From assembly GCA_005406025.1 (NCBI GenBank), contig BGZK01001233.1, positions 122,770-186,769 of the forward strand: 64,000 bases of DNA, in the 5' to 3' direction. Below are positions 34,101 through 44,514 of the stretch, one piece after another. The position numbers and the translations under genes were made by a program. The stretch comes from Eumeta japonica. Lineage: Eukaryota; Arthropoda; Insecta; Lepidoptera; Psychidae. A model generated the notes under the pieces. The model worked only from the letters and a program-made list of their open reading frames with translations. It was not told the DNA's origin and did not search any database. Numbering within the stretch: the stretch's first letter is position 1; each line of letters begins with the position of its first letter.

Positions 34101-37100
34101 ACTGCATTTATTTAAAATATTAGATGTCAATTATTATTGATTATTAAAACATTTGTTGGCAATGAATCGCTTATTTATATTGCAAAAATTTGATCGTCTC
34201 AAAATGGTGTTATCTTAAAAGGATTTCAGTGCGATGGTTTATATGATCTAAAAAAGTTGCCTTTCGCCTCGAGATTCTACTGTTAGTCTTCCAAATGCTT
34301 TTGGAAAGGAAGTACCTTATTTGAGCATCGTTACAGGTTGATGTGCCGAATTCAATCGTGGTCTTATTTCTCTCTATGGTAAGATTCACGAATAGTGACT
34401 CTCAATTGAGATCACTGACGAAAAGGTGGTTACTGTTACATCCGACAGTAACCACACTGTCCTCGGTGGTTTGAGCGTTAAGTGCGGTTAATTAAAGAAA
34501 ACCGACTCATCGGGGTGTATGCGGTTATATGGAGATAGGTATGAGTCAAATTTAAAAGAATTTATGTTAATATTTAAACGTTAAGCAACTTTATTGTTGT
34601 CGAATTTACTAAGTAAGTCACTTCAGTAAAGAAACAGAGTAATGTTGATAGACTCATAAAAATGATGTTGTATGATCAGGGATGCTTAAATGCTCTTTGC
34701 AACATTGTGACAGGAGAGGAAGCGTGGTTCTGTTGTTACGTCTCAGAGAGCAGATAAGTCTTGTCAATTGGCATTTGAAGGTGACAACAAACTGTTGACA
34801 ACAAACTTACAACAAACTGACAACAAACTAACAACAAACAAAATCGAGCGAGAAGAAGCGTGGGTCCAGTTAGTAGGAGCAGTCCCACTTAAAGAACAAA
34901 AGCCGGTCAGTGCTGAACGGTACTCTGTCATTTGCTTGCTTAGTGTTTTCAAAAAATATGCAGGTAAGACTATCACATATAATTCGTGAATAAAAGAAAG
35001 CTTGACTATATACTTGAAAAGGTGTAATTTTGACTCGTACTGCATACCGTCATAACTTTGCGGAATGTGGTTTTATTTTCCCAAAATTATGGACTCATGA
35101 AAGGTCTAATATTTGTGGAATCAAAAAGATTTTAATACCTAATTTTCAACCGATACATGCAACCTACACTTATCTCAATGGTTTTATGTTTTGAGAAATG
35201 GTATGAGTGAATAAAAAATAGTATAACATTTTCACAACATTACTATTTAGAATATACCTAATTTTTGCCTACTGTGCTGAGCAATAAAGCAGATTACTGA
35301 CGTTGGAACTCTTATGTTTAATGATGAAATGTGTGAACCAACTATGTCATGATGGCTAAAGGAAATTATGATCGGATAAAAAGCAATGATATATAAGCCA
35401 TCAATGACTCTATGCTATCTCTTTCTTTCAAAGCGAAATTTATGCAATATATATGTATTGTACATGTACAATTGTTCACGCATTCTGGGGCTGTAATGCA
35501 CAATGACGTCACAGAGTACTAATGCCCTCTGACGAATTGGAAAATTAAGACAGTTATTAGTCAATTATTTATATTATATTATTATTATTTATATTATTTA
35601 ATTATTTGGATAGTTTTTGGAAAAATGATCTCACTATGACCTTTACATAAATAAAATAGTTTTCAATACATTAATAAAAAACAAACTACTTCTTAAGAGT
35701 AAAAAAGCAGTGTGTGAATTGGAACGATGAACAGAAAAATAATAAAGCAACTTTATATGATTACCCTTTGTTTTTAAGCATGAGATTGCTTAATGCGTAA
35801 AATAATGCATCAAAATTTTGATAAATTTGCATTAATAAAAGAAGTATTATACATTTTATTATTTTGTTTCTTTTTATATATATATCCTCACCTTCGAAAC
35901 ACCAATGGTGTATATTACAGAAAAGAAAAACAAGAGGAGCGCCACGCCCACGTAGCTAGCGTAATATATCAACGTAACCATCCGTGTTATAGCGTTTTTA
36001 TCATGGCCGACGATGCTGTCCAAGTGTTGCCAGTTCCGGAATTTGACGTCGTCTGCGAATTCGTCTTCCGGCTTGATGCTTTTACCCAGCATGTACAAAT
36101 TGTACGCCACGACAGCTATGCTGATTATCTGAAATCATATTAACGTCGAAATGGTGATCATTTGTTTATCACTTATCAAATATATGAGTGCCTTTAAATC
36201 TGTTAAATAAAAAAAAATGGCCACAATTAAAAAATAAACGCCAGACATAGTCGATAGCTTGAAATATTTTTTCCCAGTGCATATGTGCAAAATTGTTAAT
36301 TGTAATGTGAATACAATTGTTGTGTGTTTATTAATAGGATTTACTATATGGTGTTTGTCATCCTTGACCTTGAAGTATTTATAGTGACAAGTCTAGGTAT
36401 GGTTTAAGGATACTCCAAGTGTGTCAATCTCATTAAGTGACGGTATTCTATATCTTACTTAGATATGTAATGTCTCTACTCAATGGCAATTTTTTCATTT
36501 CATCACATATGATGGGTAGTTAAATAATTATATATCATTTCATTAACGGCCGTAACATTCGGTTAACTGAATCAGATTAGACATTGGTAAATTGGGAGTT
36601 GAGCGATTCAACTTAGCCGTTAATTAAAAGTAATTATGCTTTCTCTGACGGCTTATCGTGTTACGATCACACAAGATGTTGTTTTAAGACGGTAAAATCC
36701 ATTGTTCAAAACAATAAAATTGTGATGAAACACACACGGTGCACATACCTCGCGATGTCTGGTAAAATCTGTCGTTTGAATATAAATCTCATGCAAAAAA
36801 TACACACTATAGTGGTAAAGAATCTATAGGGTATCAAATTAAATAAAATTTGAGAGGAAACAGAATTTTATTTTAATTTATTGTTACGGCAAAGCTAGAA
36901 TAGACTTCATTTAATACTAATATGAAAACTAATATATCCATTGCTCTAGTTCGACTCCATTCCATATAAACTAATATATATGGTATGGAGTCGAACTAGA
37001 GCAATGTATGCGACAGATACCAGTGAAAGTATATTCAAAAATGTCAAAGAGAAAAACAGCCATCTGTATTCAGGTGACATGCAGATATGATTTATCTTTA

Positions 37101-37293
37101 ACGTGCATCGCCTTAAGTTTGACATCGAAGTAAAAAGTTTTAACGAACAGATTTCTCCCAACAAACGCTGCGGAAGTAGTGAGTAGAGATCAGTGAGGTT
37201 GCCCGAGGTGGCAAACATACTTACTATTAGTATATAACCGAAGACATAGTTGCCGGCCCTCAGCGGGAAGCAGAAGAGAAATTTCCTGCTCAT
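31017..37293 (-). CDS. Small multi-pass membrane protein, insect DUF4728-like, partly resolved
   Basis: Three exons are clear: 37225-37293, 35892-36128 and 31017-31111. The first two join in phase 0 and give 102 residues. These are an N-terminus rich in Phe and Arg (MSRKFLFCFPLRAGNYVFGY), membrane helix 1 (about 17-37), a charged loop (KPEDEFADDVKFRNW, HDKN), and helix 2 (about 74-98). The last exon gives a hydrophobic run (LLIICLFGVKYLM) and the tail GHIYSRPGKVYH. It needs one nucleotide from the preceding exon, whereas the second exon ends in phase 0. One exon, probably helix 3 of a four-helix protein, is therefore missing or was not recognised in the 4.8 kb intron. A short N-terminal FxxR-G-xxx-G motif with four helices recalls the insect DUF4728 family; that assignment is tentative. 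The intron carries a mariner remnant. Confidence 0.7.
32455..32860 (+). repeat. GC-module plus hexamer-tract repeat, copy
   Basis: CGCCCGCGGTTTCGCTCGCA (32461) is followed by TTCCTTCATCGATCGATATT and then by GATTCT/CGATTCC/GAGACGAGAC-type short-period DNA to about 32830. The same order occurs at 50090-50430 (plus) and 7480-6960 (minus). Frames on both strands are by-products. Confidence 0.65.
34342..34989 (+). pseudogene. Decayed mariner transposase
   Basis: Recognisable pieces in order, in different frames: CAEFNRGLISLYGKIHE (34342-34392), matching the segment after the mariner helix-turn-helix; LIKMMLYDQG and NIVTGEEAWF (about 34644-34730), matching the first catalytic motif; and VPLKEQKPVSAERYSVICL (about 34880-34940), matching the VPLEQRRTVNAEWY region. 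The catalytic Asp of TGDE is Glu here (codon 34716-34718). Stops and frame changes separate the pieces. The later HDNA catalytic region is not visible. The remnant is truncated and cannot be functional. It sits in sense-opposite orientation inside the intron of the membrane-protein gene. Confidence 0.75.
34782..34841 (+). repeat. Short tandem array (ACAACAAACT)n within the mariner remnant
   Basis: Five to six imperfect copies of a 10-12 bp unit (TGACAACAAACT) lie between the TGEE and VPLKEQ pieces of the dead transposase, replacing part of its coding sequence. Confidence 0.75.
35892..36128 (-). CDS. Second coding exon of the membrane-protein gene
   Basis: Acceptor ATTTCAG, then ATA ATC AGC in phase 0. 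There are 79 codons, ending TCG AAG before donor GTGAGG. It encodes most of helix 1, the charged loop (KSIKPEDEFADD) and helix 2 (YYASYVGVALLLFFFSVIYT). The antisense frame 35793-36143 is a shadow. Confidence 0.82.
36939..37006. repeat. Hairpin with 30-bp arms in the first intron of the membrane-protein gene
   Basis: CATTGCTCTAGTTCGACTCC (arm continues) pairs with GGAGTCGAACTAGAGCAATG (right end 37006). There is one mismatch in 30 and a loop of about 8 bases. It lies between the exons at 35892 and 37225 and would form a strong RNA stem in the pre-mRNA. Confidence 0.85.
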
Positions 37294-37312
37294 TTTCCCG
37301 ACATCCGTGCAG
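37225..37312 (-). CDS. First coding exon of the membrane-protein gene
   Basis: The acceptor TCTCTCTGCCTTCCAG (AG at 37313-37314) opens an exon with 19 untranslated bases before the ATG (37291-37293, context GGGAAAATG). Coding ends after 23 codons at ATA, with donor GTAAGT (37219-37224). The acceptor shows that a non-coding 5' exon lies further right, possibly in the GC island near 40.7 kb. Confidence 0.75.
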
Positions 37313-37444
37313 CTGGAAGGCAGAGAGAAGTGTCTGTTCAGTGATTGAATACAAGAAAAAGGTTGAACAGCGTCGAGGCGGATTCTCGCAGTTAATGTTG
37401 CCCGCAATGATTTTAATTCGTACGTGCAAAAAACGCAAAAACAA

Positions 37445-38980
37445 TTTAAACTGTTTTAAAAAGGATCCTTACAGAGATAAATACATTGTTAAAAGCTTTT
37501 ACATTTATTAGCTTAGCAGTCTATTACACATTATTATATAAGCAATAAATAAAATAATAAGTAGGTTTGTTTGTAACCGAACTTATTCCGTTGTAACAAT
37601 TCTAATGTTTGACTGATTTTCAATGAAATTTTCGGTTGACACCCGTATGTAATATTCAGAGATGAATATGGATATAAAATTTATATCTTTGAATTCATAA
37701 AAAAATCTTAAATTCTTTACAGAATACAGTATTTCAGATTTTCATGAATATTGGCTTCCTTGCATACTTAGTAGTCGTATTGTAAAAATTTACATGAAAT
37801 ACATTTTATTGTGATATTACAGAACACATTTTGAGTATAGTATTATTAGTAATTTCATTTACATTCGTTTACATATTTACACATTATATTGGTTAAAATT
37901 TGCCAAATTATTTATTTACCTCAGACGTGACATGGTTACATCTTTGTTTTTATAAGTGATTTATGGTTTTGTTTATACTCGGAAAATGTTTGAAGCATTC
38001 GACGAGAAATATTTGATATACCTGAATTTGAACGTTGATGAGTTAGTTTCTTTTAGCAGTCAGTGCATTCACGAAATAATTGAGTATATTTAAAAGTGTG
38101 AAAGGATTCCGTATTGCATTTATTTATCTCAACGTTACTAAAACCATACTTTTTGTTCTTTCTGATTGTTAACTTATCATCTTATCTCAATCCTCGATTC
38201 CCAATAGTAACTATATTATAAATGTATTTGAGGTTTAAACTGAGTTTCCGGTTTCGAATAGTGGTCACTTTACATTTAAATATTCAACGAATTTTAAATT
38301 TTAATTATAAGCACGGGAATTGCTTAAACAGAATCTAGATTTTACTAACTTTACTTCGTCTGAAAAAAGTTTTGAATTGCTCTCCAAGTAACTCCTAAAG
38401 AAATTTTACATCAATTACATCCGAATTTCTTTACTTTTATATCTTTATTGAGTATCTATTGAGCACTCCTCGTGGATTTTCGACAACTTTTTGAAAATAC
38501 TATTAGACGAATATTTTGATTTCGTAAAAAATATACCGATTTTTGGAATGTAATTATATATTTAATTTCTGATATACTGATCGACTATATGCTTACACTA
38601 CGTTTTGTAAAATCTCTTCCTAGATCGTCACGAAACAGTTACAATTAAACACAGTTGTCACGGACATACAAGCTCCGAAACGAATTCATACTCATTTATC
38701 GTTTCCAGTTTCGACTAGAAGAAATACATTGACGGATTCGATCACGTCTTGATGCCGTGTACGAGATGAAAATCATGTGATAACAACTGGCTTCTCATGT
38801 GCAGACGGTGCGTCTGCTCACGAAAAAGATGCAACAATTGCGGCTCGTGTGTTAGAAACCGACGCAGTGGCTAGAAACTGATGGTGGTGTAGCAAACATG
38901 CGAATCTTACTAAACGAGAATTTTATTACCATCGGTAAAAAAAATGAAATTGTTTTAGAAATTTGCTAATAGCGATTATC
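37445..38980. other. AT-rich stretch, nothing recognised
   Basis: This is probably the 5' intron of the membrane-protein gene if its leader exon is at about 40.7 kb. Blocks near 37570-37660 (GTTTGTTTGTAACCGAAC, TTTTCAATGAAATTTTCGG) resemble the common repeat at 24.8 kb. No coding frame seen. Confidence 0.4.
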
Positions 38981-39520
38981 AGGGCGTGTTGATGGAGTAG
39001 GAAGGTGGGTGCTAGCATTCCTTAATAGAACAACGCAGGTTAGCCGTGTTTGGGCTTGTTGGAATTGTCTTGAGATGCACTTTGATCATGATTGGTTTTT
39101 AGGGTCTGGTGATGGAGCCGGAAATTTAGCAATCCATAATGAGAAAACTTATTGTAGCCATGTTTGAACCTGTTGGATTTGTCTTGAAATGTACTTTGAC
39201 CATGAACGATTTTCAGGGTCTAATGATGCAGATGGAAGGAGGGCACTAGTACTTCATAATACAACAACGTAGCCTAGCCATGTTTAGACTTGTTGGAATT
39301 GTCTTGAGATGCATTTTGACCATGATTGGTATTAAGAGTCAGAATGATGGTGATAGAAATTTAGCACTGGAACTGCATAATGTTGCAACAAAGTCTAACT
39401 ATGTTTGGGCTAGTTGAAATTTTTTTGAGATTAACGATGAACCATAAGCGATTTTCAGAATCTGATGCTCATGTTGGAAGGTAGACACTTATACTCTATC
39501 GTAGAACAACCTAACTTATT
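38981..39520 (+). repeat. Tandem array of about 114-122 bp units, 4.5 copies
   Basis: Units start at 38981, 39101, 39215, 39335 and 39457. Shared elements are AGGGTCTGATGATGGAG, GGAAGG, GCACTAGTACTTCATAATA, ACAACGTAGCCTAGCCATGT, TTGTTGGAATTGTCTTGAGA and TGACCATGATTGG. Adjacent copies differ at many sites, so the array is old. It runs straight into another repeat at 39590. Confidence 0.85.
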
Positions 39521-39584
39521 TATGTCTTCCTTTTTTTTTTAAATTTTAATTTTTATAGATAGTCAAGAAGAAAATGAGCAGGCC

Positions 39585-39840
39585 AAGCATTAGAGAGTAA
39601 AAGTCACCACCGCCCATGGACATTCGCAACTTTAAAAGAATTACCAATGTGTTGGAGGCCTCTTGGGGGGAAATAGGATACCTATTGGAGATAGCTTGGA
39701 TAGCTTGAAGAGGGAGAGAGGAAGTGTGTCATTGAACTTACTCACTGAGCAGAATTCTGTGAGAGTGTGGTATTTCACCGGCCCGACCGGCCCAATTTTG
39801 TGCTGTGGCCTAAGTTGGCCGCAGTATGACTGTATCAGAG
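39585..39840 (+). repeat. Dispersed repeat family R3, copy 1
   Basis: Reads in order CACCACCGCCCATGGACATT, TTACCAATGTGTTGGAGGCC, CTTGGGGGGAAATAGGA, GAGAGGAAGTG, TGTGAGAGTGTGGTATTTCACCGG and GGCCCAATTTTGTGCTG. The same order recurs at 44160-44500 and 55040-55345. The open frame over it (39663-39875) starts with TTG and is not a gene. Confidence 0.65.
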
Positions 39841-40519
39841 CAATAAAATATGAAAATTGGTTTATTTCTTTATAAAATACATAAACCAGTCAGTTTATTG
39901 TTCTTGCTTTATATCATCGTTTGCATATTATAATAATTTTGAATGATATCCCTTGATAGTTATATTCGTAATCGAATAAAACTGTTTATAAGACCACGTC
40001 TTATTTACGTTTCAATAGTAAGTAAATGTGCATATTGGTTGACATCAGTTCAACTATATATAGTAACTAATATAACTTCTCTCACTTCATAAATAAAATG
40101 CTGACCGATATTCACTTAGTATGTAGGTTTAATATGATTTATTAAAAAATGTACATGTCGCATATAAGTACAATATTTCATAATTTAATTAATGAGTCCT
40201 TTGTGCGATAATCTGACTCGGAATGTCCCAAACTAGAGTGACCTCTGTCGTGTTTATCAGCAGAACGGCAGCCGCAAACTCGGATATGGATGGCTGCATT
40301 TAATCCAAATAGATGTATCTGGAATTTTATTAATTACAATGCAAAATTTGACATTAAATGCAAATGGAAAACACTTTAAAATGTTTATTTTTTTTTTTCA
40401 ATCGCAGTTATATCTTCGTATACAAGTAATGCCGATAAAGTTGTAATAGTGTAGCGGTGATATGTCTGTATATTACTACTTATTAATATTAATTTCGCAA
40501 ATAAACATTTTTAATTTAC

Positions 40520-40740
40520 CCCGTCTTCAGCAGCTTCGACGGCCCGACTGTAATTACTCGTACTATCGATTGCTGCAAATACCCTTGTACGCGCCCGGCG
40601 CCCGCGGACCTTGACCCGGCGGCGGGTCCCACGAGGAAGTGTATTCACGCTCCGGCGCCGGCGGCTCTGTTTTAAAACGTTCCTTCTTACGGCGCGCCGG
40701 CTGTCTCGTGTCTTAGACGAAATACAACGCTCCGGGGCGA
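40520..40740 (-). promoter_or_regulatory. GC-rich island, candidate promoter/leader exon for the membrane-protein gene
   Basis: About 220 bp are very GC-rich (CGCGCCCGGCGCCCGCGG, GGCGGCGGGTCCCACG). On the minus strand the upper part ends GGCGCGCC before a donor GTAAGA (40690 downward), so a leader exon ending at 40691 could splice to the acceptor at 37313-37314. TTTATACA lies about 50 bp upstream on the minus strand. Untested. Confidence 0.35.
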
Positions 40741-40931
40741 GTTTTGTTTAAAAAATGTATAAACGAAGACGCTGCACCGTCGTGGAGCTACATTGTTGCG
40801 GCGTCCCCATAAATTTACTGTTATAGGAACATGATAAAGCGATCCCATGCTTGTAGTAATGACAATCTCATGAAATTTTACGAATATTGTAATTGCGAAA
40901 GTTTGTGAGTGTCTCGATAGGCGACATTTAT

Positions 40932-40945
40932 CCAGTAGAGGGCGC
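40932..40945 (+). promoter_or_regulatory. CTCF consensus match (CCAGTAGAGGGCGC)
   Basis: All 14 positions fit the general CTCF motif CCASYAGRKGGCRS. It lies about 200 bp outside the GC island at 40.5-40.7 kb, where an insulator next to a promoter would make sense. Sequence match only. Confidence 0.45.
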
Positions 40946-41332
40946 ATCCAGCATACTTTAATATGTCGATGGATTTTCGCTGCAATCTTTTACTTGGCTT
41001 GGGATGCCTTTCGTACCTGCCATATCGAATATTTCTTTGGGATAATAAGACACGGAAAAGTAACAAAAATTGTGTCAGCATGAAACTGTTATTTCATTAG
41101 CCTTTTTCTTATTAGTTATTGTAAAAAGTGTTTTTTGAAGTGAAAATTTCTTTAGACGCGTTGAGCACGCTGAGCATTTTTTAAGATGGGAAAAACCATT
41201 GAACTCGCGACACCGACACCGTAATTCTTCATTACCAAAGCTAGGATCATTAAATTCGGCAGGTGGTAGTTTGTGTAATTTTGGGGCCCGCTAAGAAATA
41301 ATTTATTCTAAAGACGCTTCTGCAATACTTAA

Positions 41333-41656
41333 GATAAAATTGGGAACAGATTTGATGATTTGCCAATGATTTTGAGTGGGGATTTCAACATCAACTTTGG
41401 AGATGAGAAAAATGTAATATTAATTGAATTTTTAAATAGGGAATTTGATTTAACTACGACCAATGGTCATAATCTTAGCACAACGAGATATAAAACTACA
41501 ATTGATGCAGTCTTTACTAGATATTTAAATATATTCAAATCAAAATTGCTTGTTTCTTATTTTAGTTACCACAATCTTATAGTTTCAGTTTTGAAATATA
41601 ATGATAATAATGATGATAATGGAAGAGTTGTTGAAATTGTGGATGAAAATGCATAA
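41333..41656 (+). pseudogene. Endonuclease (EEP) fragment of a Helitron-type element
   Basis: The frame is open from a TAA at 41330-41332 to a TAA at 41654-41656. It shows DDLPMILSGDFNINF with the GDFN motif of the exonuclease-endonuclease-phosphatase fold, then TTIDAVFTRYL, then LLVSYFSYHNLIVSVLKY with the terminal His. This is the C-terminal half of the domain (about 107 residues). The N-terminal catalytic part is absent upstream. Similar insect sequences, from memory, belong to Helitron/Helentron elements that carry an endonuclease, but a LINE origin is not excluded. A 10-bp hairpin (ATTGGTATTC/GAATACCAAT, 41661-41688) follows the stop within 5 bases, which would fit a Helitron-type 3' end. 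Confidence 0.6.
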
Positions 41657-41699
41657 GTTTCATTGGTATTCAGTTCAAAGAATACCAATTAATTAAATT

Positions 41700-43980
41700 T
41701 CATATTTCATGTATTTAAGCAATAGATTGCAATTTTTGTATGTAAAATTACATGCATTATTTTTCCAGTACAATAGGGTATTAAATGAAAATTTTAATAT
41801 AATTTTTGTAGTAGTAGTTTATAATAATGAATAAAAAAACACTTAATTTAAAAGTACTTTTCGTATAATAAAATATTTCCTGACCATCCAAAAAATATAC
41901 ACGTAATCGTTCAAGTTTTCACTTCTGTCGGCACTCCCGGAGTGCCACTGTTTTTAATCGTACTGAAAAAGTTTTGCTCATAAAAGAATGACATTTGATT
42001 TGCTCTTTTTTCACAACAGTTTTCTTTCTAAATTAGTACTCGAGGTACTTTCTCATAAACCGATATTTATATTTGTTATAGGTTCTATGAACATATGAAT
42101 TATTCAAGACGTATTTCATAAATATAAACTTTTAACACCAGCGCCGGAGTCGGCCGCCTCCCACCTCATCGGCCCACATGCTCTTTATTCAATGAACACG
42201 AGACACTATGGCAGCATATCCATTATTTTCACGGATGAGCGGCTCAAATTAGATTATTTGACGCGATAACGCAGTTGGATTTATGTAGGTACTAAAGCCT
42301 ACGCCTAACTTTAATGCTGTACAGATTGTCTAATTAATGATAAATAATCGCTTAAGTCATGATAGTGAGCTTTAAAATTACAATCGTGAGTTGAATTTCA
42401 CCGAAAAGTGATACAATTTTTAAGATTTTTTATTTTCTTTCGAATACGTCAAGAATTTTTCTTCTACTTATATAACTGAAAGGTTAAAACAATTTTTTGG
42501 TCTAATTAAAATAAATTTTAATTTCAGTAACTGTAAAAAATTTTTTTCGAACAAGAAACGAAATGTTTACAGATGCACAGTCCATCCGTAAGAATGTTTG
42601 ACTCCGACATTTTTTCGCTCGATTCCGGCGAAGTCCGGTGTTACACCAACAAAATCCCATTTGAACCGTCATGCGATTTCGTAAAGTAATTGCGAAAAAT
42701 AAAATACAGAGGTGGCTTTTCATACATAAAAAAATGTGACATGATTTTTTGCGCGTACCTTTAGTGTCGTTGAATGTGCACCCTTTTAACTTTTGATTCA
42801 TGTATTTTACAAATATATAAAATGTACCCACACACGAGCATATAATGATCGGGCTTTATAAATAAATTTAATGAAAATTAATTTAGGTAAAATTAATGTT
42901 TACAAGTTTTTTACATGCTCGCTATTTTCAGTTTTCAGTACAATAATAACCTTCTCGCCGACCCCCTGTAGGTACACATGTAAAATTTAATACAATAGGT
43001 ATCTACCATTAGAACATATATTTGTGAGGAAAATGCATAAATTAAAATGTTTCAAATTAATAAAATATGCCGCGACAGTCGTATTATTTAAGCTTGGTGT
43101 AATTAATAATTTCGCTTCGTACTTGTAGTTAGAACCCATTGATGTTAGAGTCACGATTTTTCTTCGGCCGGTCTCCATCTTTTATAATCATTCATTCTAA
43201 AACAATATATTGCCGTAGTATGTCATGGGTAACGCCCTAATATCAGACAATGTCATTAGTCATTGTACTGAATTTTCTAGTCAATGTTAGTACTGTAGTA
43301 CCGACATGCTACATTATTGATGGCTAGGAATTTGCTCTAATCAAGATATTCATACAAATGTGACTAAAATGTGCGTTATAGTCGAGGAATTCATAAAGAT
43401 ATTAAGGGAAATCTAATATCTCTTGTCATATCAATCGTAACTGGCTGATTTCAATATCCTTAAAAGTCAAAATTCTGAAAACAAACAGTATATAAAAAAA
43501 AATTGAACTATTTTCAATTTGATCGCAGTTCATTAAAATGAATATATGTACTGAAGAAATTAAACATGTTTTGAAGTTTTATAGAAAAACGCTATATGTT
43601 TTATTTGTATAGAAATAACAAGGTCGTCTACGACGAAAAAACATCTCGCAAAATCTTGTAACTCGGTTTTACCACAGCGCTTATGAATAAATGTCATATA
43701 AAAAGCAGGTTCCAAGACATGCGCCAATAGATGAAAATACTTTTATATTTATTTCTCGTTCATGTGGAATGTGTGCTTCGTTGAATAAAAAAAAAAGAGA
43801 AATATAATGTGTGCAACCATACCGGACCTTTACTGCGAGCTCGGGCCGTGTGTAACTACAACCCCCAAGAGATGAGCGGTACAGGCCCACAGCAGAAAAG
43901 CTGTTACAATTTTACAATCCACTATGTATCTATACAATTAAATATTATACGGTTATATAAAATAACTATGTAACAAACTA
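41700..43980. other. AT-rich intergenic stretch, nothing recognised
   Basis: A small GC-rich patch at 42140-42175 (GCGCCGGAGTCGGCCGCC) and minus-strand frames at 42502-42831 and 42987-43178 without motifs. No gene assigned. Confidence 0.45.
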
Positions 43981-44115
43981 TACATATAAAAAGCGATGTG
44001 TGTATGTATGTTCCCCATAGCTTCCAAAACGGCTAGATAAACTTTAATGAAATTTCTAGGAAATGTTCAGGATAGCCCAGCGCGTGATCTTGTGAAGTTA
44101 GATAGCGATTGGAGC
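43980..44115 (+). repeat. Degenerate lepidopteran interspersed repeat
   Basis: GATGTGTGTATGTATGTTCC, CTTCCAAAACGGCTAGATAA, TTTAATGAAATTTCTAGG and the following GATAG-GATTGG words follow the pattern of the common 'cggctgaaccgattttgatgaaatttgg' repeat of this order. It is directly followed by R3 copy 2. Confidence 0.5.
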
Positions 44116-44159
44116 TAGAGAATTTTTTTATAAGTTTATTTAAAGGCAAACGAGTATGC

Positions 44160-44500
44160 GAGCCATCAAATTATGACTCACGGACACTGTTCACCGCTGC
44201 AAATGGTCATTTGCCATTTCTGAGGAATCACCGATGCATTGCCAACCACTTGGTTAGGAATATAGATTCGCAATACGAAACTTGATGGAGAAAGAAATAG
44301 GCTGATAGAGAGAGGAGGAACTAATGGAGGAAGGTTCTGGGGGAATGGAGAGGAAGTCAACCACCGGAACTCTCACCGACTGGATGAAAAGCACCAATGG
44401 AAACTTCTTTTTTCACCGCTGTCTTCTGTGAGAGCGTGATTTTGCACTGATCGAGTCGGTCCTATTACGTGTTGTAGCCAAGATGGCCATACATAGCTCT
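44160..44500 (+). repeat. Dispersed repeat family R3, copy 2
   Basis: GGAATATAGATTCG, GAGAAAGAAATAGGCTGATAG, GGAAGTCAACCACCGGAACTCTCACC, GACTGGATGAAAAGCACCAA, CTGTGAGAGCGTGATTTTGCAC and GTAGCCAAGATGGCC align with 55040-55345. The minus frame 44178-44360 is a by-product. Confidence 0.6.
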
Positions 44501-44514
44501 ACCACAATAAATGG

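Larger units (their letters stand above)
31112..35891 (-). other. Large intron (probably two introns) of the membrane-protein gene
   Basis: These 4.8 kb hold a repeat of the GC-module/hexamer family (32461-32860), a mariner remnant (34342-34989), and small unassigned frames: 31834-32016 plus, 33062-33262 plus, and a 31-codon frame after a TTCAG at 31559-31654 minus. The phase mismatch between the flanking exons says another exon should be here. I looked for a hydrophobic exon on the minus strand and did not find one. Confidence 0.5.

Noticed and set aside
35793..36143. Plus-strand frame of 116 residues
   Set aside because: Antisense shadow of the second exon of the membrane-protein gene, whose acceptor, donor and helices are on the minus strand.
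36946..37444. Minus frames of 153 and 84 residues as independent genes
   Set aside because: They read through the GTAAGT donor into intron and through the 36939-37006 hairpin; only 37225-37293 is accepted as coding.
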